From the NCBI RefSeq assembly GCF_900104745.1, contig NZ_LT629732.1, positions 6,311,981 through 6,375,980 of the forward strand: a stretch of DNA of 64,000 nucleotides. The letters run 5' to 3'. The stretch comes from Actinopolymorpha singaporensis (GTDB lineage: Bacteria; Actinomycetota; Actinomycetes; Propionibacteriales; Actinopolymorphaceae). Under the pieces are notes generated by a model. The model had not been told where the DNA came from. It was given only the letters and a program-made list of their open reading frames with translations, and searched no databases. Position 1 is the first letter of the stretch. Each line of letters begins with the position of its first letter. Below, piece after piece: positions 1 to 9,043 of the stretch. Made by a program: the position numbers and the translations under genes.

Positions 1-1592
<1,592 letters not shown>

Positions 1593-1860
1593 TCCTCCAA
1601 CCTACGCACGCACCGGCGTACTCGCCCCACCCGGCCGAGAACGTCGCGTGGTGTCGGCGCGCAGAAGCAGAATGGCGAAGTGCGTCACCAGCACCCTGAT
1701 CGCGGCCGCCTCATGGTGTCGTCAGCGATGACGCTTTCAGTCGTACGCTCAATGCCTGGCTTCGGGTAGGCGCAACCCTCCGGCTTGGCGATCGCGCAAG
1801 GCGGAGTTGACGTGAATTCCTCTTGTGGGTAAGGGTTTCCGGCGAGCATGAGCCGATCTT

Positions 1861-1880
1861 GTTCGGTAGAATCGAACGCG
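1861..1880 (+). promoter_or_regulatory. Probable leaderless promoter with a small inverted repeat
   Basis: A TAGAAT -10 hexamer (1867-1872) ends seven bases before the GTG at 1880, so transcription would begin at the start codon itself. The hexamer sits inside GTTCG-N7-CGAAC (1861-1877), an inverted repeat that would let a repressor block the promoter. No good -35 element is visible. SOS boxes near some actinobacterial DUF222/13E12 genes place the half-sites the other way round (CGAAC then GTTCG), so a LexA role is not supported. Confidence 0.4.
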
Positions 1881-3724
1881 TGAGCGATGGCGGTGAGTGC
1901 TTCGACGGCCACCTGAGCGATGAGCCCGGTGGCCGTCGGGTGCTGCCCGCGGGGTTTGCTGACCTGCCGGCGGGTCCTGGGTTGGCTGCCGCGGTGGCGG
2001 GGGTCGACGTGGCCGGGTGTAACGGGTTCGAGCTGGAGGAGTCGATCAAGGCACGGCGGCGGCTGATCTGCGGGCTGGAGGCCACCTGCCTGGCCGCGGT
2101 GAACGCGCTGGTCTACGCCGAGCCCGGCATGGTTGACGGCCCGGCCGGACGCAGTGTCACCCCGGATCCGATGACACCTGAGATCCTGGAGCCGTTGCTG
2201 GGGTGGACCGGCTACCGGGCGCACCAGTACGTGGCCCTGGCCGCCACACTGCCCCGCCTGCCGCGGGTACGTGAGGCGTTGGCCAGCGGGCAGCTGGAGC
2301 TCAACGATGTGCGGGTGATCGTGGACCGCATCACCGACGCCGAACCCGACCTGTGGGCCGCCATCGAGGACGCGATCTTCCCCAAAGTCCTGGAACTGCG
2401 TGGAGGACTACTACGGGCCAAGGTCGAGGCCGAGGTCGTCAAGGCAGACCCCGACGCCGCCGCCAAACGTCACCGCGCCGCCAGGTCCGGGCGGAACGTG
2501 GCGATCTGGCCCGCCGTCGACGGCGTCGCCGACCTCGCCATCCGCGGCCTGTCCGCAGACCAGGCCGCCGAAGCGTACGGCCACCTCGACGCCATCGCCC
2601 GCGCAGTCAAATCGTCCGGCGACACCCGCACCCTCAGCCAACTCCGCGCCGACGTCGCCGCCGCCCTACTCACCGGCACCGCCGACATCAAAGACTGCTC
2701 CATCCAAAGACAAGCCGACCAGACGCACGCCGACACCGAGCAGGAGCCGGACGAGCAGGCACAGGGTGAGACCAAGCAGGGGTGCTGTGCGGTTCACCGG
2801 TACCCCGACCACGACCTGCACAGCGCCGGATGTGACTGCGGCGACTGCGCTCCCGCCGGAACCGCAAACACCACCGCCCACTACACCCCCTGCCACTGCT
2901 CCACCGCCCACGACGCTGAAGCCCACGACGCCGCCGCGCGCGCCGCGGCCGCAGAGAATGCAACCGCTCGCACCATGGGGTCCAACACCTCCGGTCCCAA
3001 CTCCGTTCTCCCCACCGCGGCTCAGATTCCGCGGCAGAACCGCAGACCCGACGAGCCGGCCGACTCACCGCCAGATGAAACGCCACCACCCCCGCAACCC
3101 GCATCACCTACACCGCCTTCGCCGCCCTGGTCCTCCTCACAGCCGAGCTGGGGGCCGATACGAACGCGCGCCAAAGTGCAGCTGAACATCCCGCTCACCA
3201 CCCTGATAGGGCTGTCCGCCCAGCCCGGTGAGCTCGGCGGCTTCGGACCCGTCATCACCGAAGTCGCCCGCCGCATCGTCGCCAACCACCTCGACAACCC
3301 CGAAGCCAGATTCAGTGTCGGGGTCACCCACCCGGTCACCGGACGCCTACTCCACCTGCACCCCATACCGGCAAGATTCCTCCGCGGACTACAGGCAGAA
3401 CTCGTCCACGCCCGCGACCAACGCTGCGCATGGACCACCTGCAGGAGACCCGCCGCCACCTGCCACCTCGACCACAACACCGAACACCAGGACGGCGGAT
3501 CGACGTCCGTAGAGAACATCGCACCCCTGTGCCCACGCCACCACAAAGCCAAAACCGACCGCGACTGGAAACTCCACCAGACCGGACCCGGCGAACACAC
3601 CCTCACCGACCCCCACGGCCGGCACTACCACAGCCGAACACCATCCCTCACCGACCCGGCCGTCGATGACCCAGCGGTCAGCGCCACAACGGGAACGGTC
3701 GACGATGACCTACCGCCGTTCTGA
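1880..3724 (+). CDS. DUF222 / HNH endonuclease-domain protein (13E12 repeat-like)
   Basis: The N-terminal half matches the DUF222 pattern (ARRRLICGLEA, then LDHLDAIAR-like helices), and a C-terminal HNH nuclease motif lies at about residues 515-560 (C-x4-C-x5-CHLDH, PLCPRHHKAKT). The family is multicopy in actinobacteria and its function is poorly known; nuclease activity is inferred from HNH. Between the two domains, at residues about 300-360, lies an unusual segment rich in Cys and His (GCDCGDC, HYTPCHCSTAHD), followed by a Pro/Thr-rich linker. The GTG at 1880 is chosen because a TAGAAT -10 box sits at leaderless distance. An in-frame TTG at 1823 would add 19 residues but lacks a ribosome binding site. 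The gene is divergent from the YyaL gene. Confidence 0.8.
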   Translation: MSDGGECFDGHLSDEPGGRRVLPAGFADLPAGPGLAAAVAGVDVAGCNGFELEESIKARRRLICGLEATCLAAVNALVYAEPGMVDGPAGRSVTPDPMTPEILEPLLGWTGYRAHQYVALAATLPRLPRVREALASGQLELNDVRVIVDRITDAEPDLWAAIEDAIFPKVLELRGGLLRAKVEAEVVKADPDAAAKRHRAARSGRNVAIWPAVDGVADLAIRGLSADQAAEAYGHLDAIARAVKSSGDTRTLSQLRADVAAALLTGTADIKDCSIQRQADQTHADTEQEPDEQAQGETKQGCCAVHRYPDHDLHSAGCDCGDCAPAGTANTTAHYTPCHCSTAHDAEAHDAAARAAAAENATARTMGSNTSGPNSVLPTAAQIPRQNRRPDEPADSPPDETPPPPQPASPTPPSPPWSSSQPSWGPIRTRAKVQLNIPLTTLIGLSAQPGELGGFGPVITEVARRIVANHLDNPEARFSVGVTHPVTGRLLHLHPIPARFLRGLQAELVHARDQRCAWTTCRRPAATCHLDHNTEHQDGGSTSVENIAPLCPRHHKAKTDRDWKLHQTGPGEHTLTDPHGRHYHSRTPSLTDPAVDDPAVSATTGTVDDDLPPF

Positions 3725-3752
3725 GGAGAGGCATGCCCGACGGCTGACTCGC

Positions 3753-5723
3753 CTAGGAGATGAAGTACTGCTCCGGCATCGTCGGCCCGGGACCGGGATA
3801 CATCCACCCGTTGAGCAACGACTTCGGAACGTTGTGGAAGTTGTTGCGCACGATGGCGTAGCCCTTGGGCGGCAGCACGGTCCCGATCGCGTAGAACTGC
3901 TCCCTGGCGATCTTCAGGATCTGCATGAAGATCTCGTTCCGCCCGTCGGCGTCCGGCGTCGTCATCAGCTTGCGGTACAGCTCCATCTGCTGCAGCGCCG
4001 CGCTGGGTGGCTTCTGCTTCGGCGTGGTGTTGTTGAACCAGTTCGCCCAGGGGATCGCGTAGTTGGACTCGCCGCTGAACGGGAAGTACCACCGCGGATC
4101 GAGGATCGCGTCGGCGAGGCCGCCGTCACCACCCCACACGTTGGCGTCCTGGGAGTTCGCCGTCTTACGGTCGTACATCAGCGTACGGTCGATGCCGTTG
4201 ACGCGGATGTTCACGCCGACCTCCTGCCAGTACTTCCGTACCAGCTCCATCCCGTCGGTCCACAGCGCCGACGGGACGGCGACGTCGACCTGGAACGAGA
4301 TCGGCTTGCCGTCCGGGCCGAGCCGGACGCCGTTGGCGCCGCGCTTGTAGCCGGCCCGGTCGAGATGCTTGTTGGCCAGCGCGACGTCGTACTCCGTGTA
4401 CTGCGTGGCGAGTTCCTCGTCGTGGTAGTCCGACTCGGGCCGTGACGCAGCCTGCCACGGTTGGCCCTGCCGCTGGAAGACCGCGCTGATCATCTCCTTG
4501 CGGTCGATGGCGTGTGACAGCCCGATCCGGAAGTCGCGGTTCTGGAAGACCTCACGCAGCGCGGCGTTCTTGTGAGCCAGGTTGAGCGCGATGATCAGGT
4601 TGTTCATCGAGCTGCCGGTCTCGGGTACGAAGTGGAACTCCCCCTTGTCCCGGCCGGCGGCGAGAACCGGCTTGTTCTGCGGGGTGTTGATCGTCCGCTC
4701 CTGCATGTCCAGCTCGCCGTTGACAGCCTTGAGGACCATCGTCTCCTCGTTGTTGATGACGTTGAAGACCACGCGGTCGATGTAGGGCAGCTGCGATCCC
4801 TCGGTGTCGACCTTCCAGTAGTACGGGTTGCGTTCGGCCACCATGCGCGAGCCGGTGCCGAGCGCGTCCTTGACGACCCAGCCGGTGATCCTCGGCAGCC
4901 CGACGTGGTTCCAGGGATCGGCCATCGCGCCGAACAGGTCTATCCAGTTGTCGAACTTCCGCTTCTTCGCGAGCGTGGCGACCTCGGGGTTGTACTTCTT
5001 GTGGAACTGCTCGAGGTAGTGGCGCGGCTTGTTGGTGAGCCCCTCGCCCGCGGGCTGGGCGATGTTCGCCAGGAAGAGCCCGTTGGGCGCGCTGAAGACG
5101 AACTTCACGGTGACGTCGTCGATCTTCTCCAGCCTGCCCGGCTTGCCGCCGGTGACCAGCCACGTCGGCGGCTGCGGGTTGAGCTCCTTGTTCATGAAGA
5201 CGTCGTCGTAGGCGAAGACGATGTCGTCGGCGGTGAACGGCTTGCCGTCCGACCACTTCATGCCGGCCCGCAGCCGGAAGGTGAACTCCGCGCCCGTCGG
5301 GTCGGTCTCGACCGACTCGGCGATGTTGGGGATCGGCTTCGTCCAGCCCGGATCCCAGTTGACCAACTGCTCGTACCCCACGGTCCGGTACGCCCAGGCC
5401 GTGTCGCCCGGCCCCAGCAGTGCGGTCCGCCAGTCCCCGCCGTAGGTGCCGAGCTTCTCGACCGGTTTGATCACCCGTGGCTTCTTCGGCAGCCGCTGCC
5501 CGAGCGGAGGAAGGTTCCCCGCCTTCACCTGGGCGGCCAGGTCGGGTGCCTGCTTGCTCCGCGGGCCGCCACCGGCGCCGCCGCTCCTGCCGGCCTTGCC
5601 GGTGGGATCGGTGGACAGCAGGCTGCATCCCGACAGGGACAGCACCGTGACAGCGCCGCCTCCCCACGCCAGCAGGTCACGCCGGCTCATGCGCCGGGAC
5701 TCGTCGTCGTACCGGATGCCCAT
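3753..5723 (-). CDS. Family-5 extracellular solute-binding lipoprotein (Tat signal)
   Basis: This 656-residue protein carries a twin-arginine lipoprotein signal: SRRMSRRDLLAW, a hydrophobic run, then the lipobox LSGC. The mature part holds SBP_bac_5 (oligopeptide/oligosaccharide ABC importer) features: YGGDWRTALLGP, IAESVETDPTGAEFTFRLR, GMKWSDGKPFTADDIVFAYD and FRIGLSHAIDR. It would be exported folded, anchored to the membrane outer face, and deliver a peptide or sugar to a permease. No permease or ATPase gene lies nearby, so it is an orphan here and its ligand cannot be read. ATG at 5723 has GGGAG eight bases upstream. An in-frame ATG at 5795 adds 24 residues but has no ribosome binding site and would bury the Tat signal. 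Confidence 0.88.
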   Translation of the reverse strand: MGIRYDDESRRMSRRDLLAWGGGAVTVLSLSGCSLLSTDPTGKAGRSGGAGGGPRSKQAPDLAAQVKAGNLPPLGQRLPKKPRVIKPVEKLGTYGGDWRTALLGPGDTAWAYRTVGYEQLVNWDPGWTKPIPNIAESVETDPTGAEFTFRLRAGMKWSDGKPFTADDIVFAYDDVFMNKELNPQPPTWLVTGGKPGRLEKIDDVTVKFVFSAPNGLFLANIAQPAGEGLTNKPRHYLEQFHKKYNPEVATLAKKRKFDNWIDLFGAMADPWNHVGLPRITGWVVKDALGTGSRMVAERNPYYWKVDTEGSQLPYIDRVVFNVINNEETMVLKAVNGELDMQERTINTPQNKPVLAAGRDKGEFHFVPETGSSMNNLIIALNLAHKNAALREVFQNRDFRIGLSHAIDRKEMISAVFQRQGQPWQAASRPESDYHDEELATQYTEYDVALANKHLDRAGYKRGANGVRLGPDGKPISFQVDVAVPSALWTDGMELVRKYWQEVGVNIRVNGIDRTLMYDRKTANSQDANVWGGDGGLADAILDPRWYFPFSGESNYAIPWANWFNNTTPKQKPPSAALQQMELYRKLMTTPDADGRNEIFMQILKIAREQFYAIGTVLPPKGYAIVRNNFHNVPKSLLNGWMYPGPGPTMPEQYFIS

Positions 5724-5959
5724 GGCCACTCCCTGCTCTCGCGTCCGTCCTCGACACGTCGCCAGGACGGCCAACCGGGTCGACACGGTCGACATTCTGG
5801 GAATGCGCTTACCAAGGGTTCACAAGATCGCACACGGCGCTGTCGGCCGCCACGGACCGACTCCGAAGCGTCCTGCTCCGGTCACCCGTTCGGTCCCGGG
5901 TTCGGTGCGCCCGGGCGAGCCGGAAGAGCGGTGTCGGTGGCGGCGGATAGCCTGCGGGC

Positions 5960-7084
5960 GTGGAAGAAGACCGTGGCACCCGCGCGCCGCGGCCGGGCCG
6001 GGGCACGCCCCGGGCGTACGACCTGTACACCGGCGACGTCGCCCGCGCCTACGCGCGCTGGCCTACCCCGACGACGATCATCAGCGACGGCGCCTACGGC
6101 GTACGCGGGTTCCACGGCGACACGACCGGCCCCGAAGGACTCGTCGAGTGGTACCGCCCGCACGTGCAGGCCTGGTCGGCGGCCGCACATCCGTCCACCA
6201 CGCTGTGGGTGTGGAACACCGAGGTGGGCTGGGCAACCATCCACCCGCTGCTGGTCGAGCACGGCTGGGAGTACGTCCAGACCATCACCTGGGACAAGGG
6301 GATCGCCCACGTCGCCGGCAACGTCAACGGCAAGACGATCCGCAGGTTTCCGGTGGTGTCGGAGGTCTGCGTGCTCTACCAGCGCAGGTTCGCGATCGAC
6401 ACCCCCGACGGCCCGATGCCGGTGCGCCGATGGCTGCGGCACGAGTGGGTGCGCAGCGGCCTGCCGCTCTACCGTGCCAACGAGGCCTGTGGCGTACGCA
6501 ACGCCGCCACGCGCAAGTACCTCACCCAGGACTGGCTGTGGTACTGGCCGCCCGGTGAGATGTTCGAGAAGCTCGCGACGTACGCCAACGAGCGCGGCGC
6601 CCGCACCGGCTGGCCCTACTTCAGCCTCGACGGCGAGACCGTCGTCACCGCGAAGGAGTGGGACGGCCTGCGTTACCGCTGGAACCACCAGCACGGCCTC
6701 ACCAACATCTGGCACCGCGGGCCGCTGCACGACGACGAGCGCCTCAAGGGGACGCTGCGCCGGGCCGCCCCGCGCGTCTACAAGCCCACCGCGGGCAGTT
6801 CCGCCCATCTCAACCAGAAGCCGCTGGAGTTCATGGAGCGGCTGGTCCGGGCGGTGACCGAGCCTGGTGACGTGGTGTGGGAGCCGTTCGGGGGGCTGGC
6901 GTCCGGCTCGGTCGCGGCGGTCGCCCTGGGCCGGCGCGCCTACGTGGCCGAACGCGACAAGGGCTTCGCGAAGCTCGCCCGGGAGCGGCTCCGGGTCGCC
7001 GACGCCACCGCCGACCCGGCCGCGGAGGAGGCCGCCGTACCCGCCGAACACCACCGCAGAGCAGCCACACAGGAGGCACCGTGA
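5960..7084 (+). CDS. Putative beta-class DNA N4/N6 methyltransferase
   Basis: The protein has 374 residues. A catalytic-loop-like motif IISDGAYGV (SDGAY in place of DPPY, residues about 42-46) comes first. The SAM-binding motif I equivalent, VWEPFGGLASGS, lies near residue 308, preceded by the typical NQKPLEFMERLV stretch. That order (IV before I) defines the beta class of amino-methyltransferases (N6-adenine or N4-cytosine). The central 150 residues probably hold target recognition; the site cannot be predicted. The stop overlaps the next gene's GTG by four bases (GTGA), so the two are translationally coupled, and the neighbour looks like a nuclease. Start GTG at 5960; no clear ribosome binding site is visible. 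Confidence 0.8.
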   Translation: MEEDRGTRAPRPGRGTPRAYDLYTGDVARAYARWPTPTTIISDGAYGVRGFHGDTTGPEGLVEWYRPHVQAWSAAAHPSTTLWVWNTEVGWATIHPLLVEHGWEYVQTITWDKGIAHVAGNVNGKTIRRFPVVSEVCVLYQRRFAIDTPDGPMPVRRWLRHEWVRSGLPLYRANEACGVRNAATRKYLTQDWLWYWPPGEMFEKLATYANERGARTGWPYFSLDGETVVTAKEWDGLRYRWNHQHGLTNIWHRGPLHDDERLKGTLRRAAPRVYKPTAGSSAHLNQKPLEFMERLVRAVTEPGDVVWEPFGGLASGSVAAVALGRRAYVAERDKGFAKLARERLRVADATADPAAEEAAVPAEHHRRAATQEAP

Positions 7085-8133
7085 CCGCCGGACCCCCCGC
7101 ACCCGGCACGCACCGTGGCGCCGGTGATCGGACGGGCGGGCTCGGGGCAGGCGGCGACCCCGACGTGGAGGCCGCCGCGGAGGCGGACGGGCTGTTCGCC
7201 GCCGAGCCGGAGATACTCGGGCCGGGCGCGCCCGCCGAGCCCGATCTCGACCCCGACGACCCGCTGACCCACCTGCAGGCCAGGTTGCGCACCCTGCTGC
7301 TCGGGCTGCCGGCCTACTTCGAGTTCAGCAACCACGTCGCCGGCGTCAACGCCACCGACCTGCACAGCCTCAACACCCTGCTGGGCACTTCCATCGAGGG
7401 CCAGGTGGTGAAGGCGCTCAATCAGCAGCGTCCGCTGTGGGACCCGGACAACGACTGGCTGGGGTACACCTTCGAACGCCAGTCCCAGCGGTTTCCAGAC
7501 GTACGCCTGGTCCGCAAGGGCTCGGCAGGCGGGCCCACGATCGCACTCGGCATCGAGCTGAAGGGCTGGTTCCTGCTGGCCAAGGAGGGCGAGCCGAGCT
7601 TCCGCTTCACCACCACGGCGGGCGCCTGCGCAGACCACGACCTGCTGGTCGTCGTGCCGTGGTACCTCGACAACGTCCTGTCCGGCTCCCCCGTGGCCGC
7701 GCAGCCCTACGTCGCGTCCGCGCGCTGGGCCGCCGACTACCGCACCTACTACTGGCAGCACGCACGCGACGCCGCGCGCGGCACCGACCGCGCGATCCAC
7801 CATCCCCCCGACGCGCGGCCCTACCCCGCCCGGGACGCCCAGATCGCCGACGTGCCCGCCTACGACGGCGGGAAGAACTTCGGCCGGGTCGCCCGGGTGC
7901 GGGGAATGATGGACGAGTTCATCCGAGCCTCGCACGAGCTGGAGGTGCTCGGCATCCGGATCCAGGACTGGTACCGCTTCCTGCGCATCCACAGCGACCA
8001 GGCCGACCCCGACCAGGTGTCGGAGCTGGTCCAACGCGACCTGCGCCGGACGCTGCGCGGGCGATCGGCCGCCGCGGCGGCGGAGGCGGTGCGAGCCGTC
8101 CGCACCCTCGGCGACGTGTTCGGCTCCCGCTAG
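7081..8133 (+). CDS. Putative PD-(D/E)XK restriction endonuclease partner of the methylase
   Basis: After about 65 disordered residues comes an alpha/beta domain. FPDVRLV (Asp140) is followed by GIELKGW (Glu159, Lys161), giving the D-x18-E-x-K arrangement of PD-(D/E)XK nucleases. Next is a strand-rich segment LLVVVPWYLDN typical of the core sheet. Total length is 350 residues, suitable for a type II enzyme. I do not recognise a named isoschizomer. The GTG start overlaps the methylase stop, and this coupling plus the motif are the reasons for calling a restriction-modification pair. The alternative is a non-restriction nuclease in a defence or mobile cassette. No specificity subunit or helicase follows. 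Confidence 0.65.
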   Translation: MTAGPPAPGTHRGAGDRTGGLGAGGDPDVEAAAEADGLFAAEPEILGPGAPAEPDLDPDDPLTHLQARLRTLLLGLPAYFEFSNHVAGVNATDLHSLNTLLGTSIEGQVVKALNQQRPLWDPDNDWLGYTFERQSQRFPDVRLVRKGSAGGPTIALGIELKGWFLLAKEGEPSFRFTTTAGACADHDLLVVVPWYLDNVLSGSPVAAQPYVASARWAADYRTYYWQHARDAARGTDRAIHHPPDARPYPARDAQIADVPAYDGGKNFGRVARVRGMMDEFIRASHELEVLGIRIQDWYRFLRIHSDQADPDQVSELVQRDLRRTLRGRSAAAAAEAVRAVRTLGDVFGSR

Positions 8134-8246
8134 GCGCCGGCACAGCCTCATCCGGTGATCCGGGTGTAGACCTCGCCGCCCGTTCCGGATCGGCGTTCCG
8201 TGGCCGAGAGTGGGCGGAGAGTGGGGCGGCTCACACGGGGAGCAGG

Positions 8247-8274
8247 TTGATCACATACCTGGCTGGGGTATGGT
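8247..8274 (+). promoter_or_regulatory. Candidate csoR promoter with inverted repeat
   Basis: TTGATC (8247-8252) and TATGGT (8269-8274) are separated by 16 bases and can serve as -35/-10 elements. A six-base inverted repeat CATACC-N7-GGTATG spans 8254-8272, across the spacer and -10, and may be a second repressor site. Hexamer matches are partial, so this is a proposal. Confidence 0.4.
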
Positions 8275-8292
8275 GGAGAACGCGCGACGAGA

Positions 8293-8307
8293 TACCCCTT
8301 GGGGGTA
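8293..8307 (+). promoter_or_regulatory. CsoR operator
   Basis: TACCCC-TTG-GGGGTA is a perfect six-base inverted repeat with a three-base spacer, closely resembling known CsoR/RcnR-family operators (G/C-tract flanked by TA). It lies 14 bases before the csoR ATG, downstream of the proposed promoter. Apo-CsoR would bind here and release on Cu(I), giving autoregulation of the whole copper operon. Confidence 0.75.
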
Positions 8308-8321
8308 GCAGGGAGACTGTC

Positions 8322-8744
8322 ATGGCCAGCACGCCACCGTCCCGCCGGTCCAGGCCCGGCAAGTCCAGCGACGCGGACGTACACCCCGTTACGGACACAA
8401 CGGATGCGGCGGACGTCATCGCCGCCGACGTCCCGACTCCCAGCCCGCACGCAGGTCACCGGCCGCCGGGTTACCTCGACCAGAAGGACGCGCACCTCAA
8501 GCGGCTGCGCCGGATCGAGGGCCAGATCCGCGGCCTGCAGCGCCAGGTGGAGAACGACACGTACTGCATCGACGTTCTCACCCAGGTGTCGGCCGCGACC
8601 CGGGCGCTGGAGTCGTTCGCGCTCGGACTGCTGGACGAACATCTCGCCCACTGCGTGAGCGAGGCGCTGTCCAGCGGCGACCAGGACGCGCAGGCCAAGG
8701 TCAAGGAGGCCTCGGCCGCCATCGCCCGCCTCGTCCGTTCCTGA
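8322..8744 (+). CDS. csoR: Copper-sensing transcriptional repressor CsoR
   Basis: The C-terminal 90 residues are a DUF156/CsoR all-helical domain (HLKRLRRIEGQIRGLQRQVE). The Cu(I) ligands are all present: Cys82, His107 and Cys111, with the 25- and 4-residue spacing of the characterised family (C36-H61-C65 in M. tuberculosis). About 45 extra disordered N-terminal residues precede the domain. CsoR represses until Cu(I) binds. A textbook operator lies just upstream and the copper chaperone and pump genes follow. ATG at 8322 has GGGAG upstream. Confidence 0.93.
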   Translation: MASTPPSRRSRPGKSSDADVHPVTDTTDAADVIAADVPTPSPHAGHRPPGYLDQKDAHLKRLRRIEGQIRGLQRQVENDTYCIDVLTQVSAATRALESFALGLLDEHLAHCVSEALSSGDQDAQAKVKEASAAIARLVRS

Positions 8745-8818
8745 ACCAGGCTCAAACCCCGTACACAAACCTCCGTACACACCCGCATCCCGAACCCAGA
8801 ACGCAGAAGGAGACTCCT

Positions 8819-9043
8819 GTGGCGCTCACCTCGACCTACACCGTGTCCGGCATGACCTGCGAGCACTGCGTGGCAGCCGTCACCAGTGAACTCAAGGCCG
8901 TCGACGGTGTCTCCGACGTCTCGGTCGACCTCGTGCCCGGCGGGAACTCCACCGTCAGCGTGACCAGCAGCACCGAGGTGTCGCCCGAGGCCGTCGCCGA
9001 GGCCCTGGACGAGGCGGGAGACTACCGCCTCGTCACCTCGTGA
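8819..9043 (+). CDS. copZ: Copper chaperone (heavy-metal-associated domain), CopZ-like
   Basis: A single 74-residue HMA domain carries the metal-binding GMTCEHC loop near residues 11-17. It would pick up cytosolic Cu(I) and pass it to the P-type ATPase encoded next. AAGGAG sits well placed before the GTG start. The stop overlaps the copA GTG by four bases, indicating coupled translation. It is the second gene of the csoR-copZ-copA operon. Confidence 0.92.
   Translation: MALTSTYTVSGMTCEHCVAAVTSELKAVDGVSDVSVDLVPGGNSTVSVTSSTEVSPEAVAEALDEAGDYRLVTS

Noticed and set aside
5724-5795. Longer start for the solute-binding protein at 5795
   Set aside because: No ribosome binding site, and it would place 24 residues ahead of the Tat signal; ATG 5723 has a good site.
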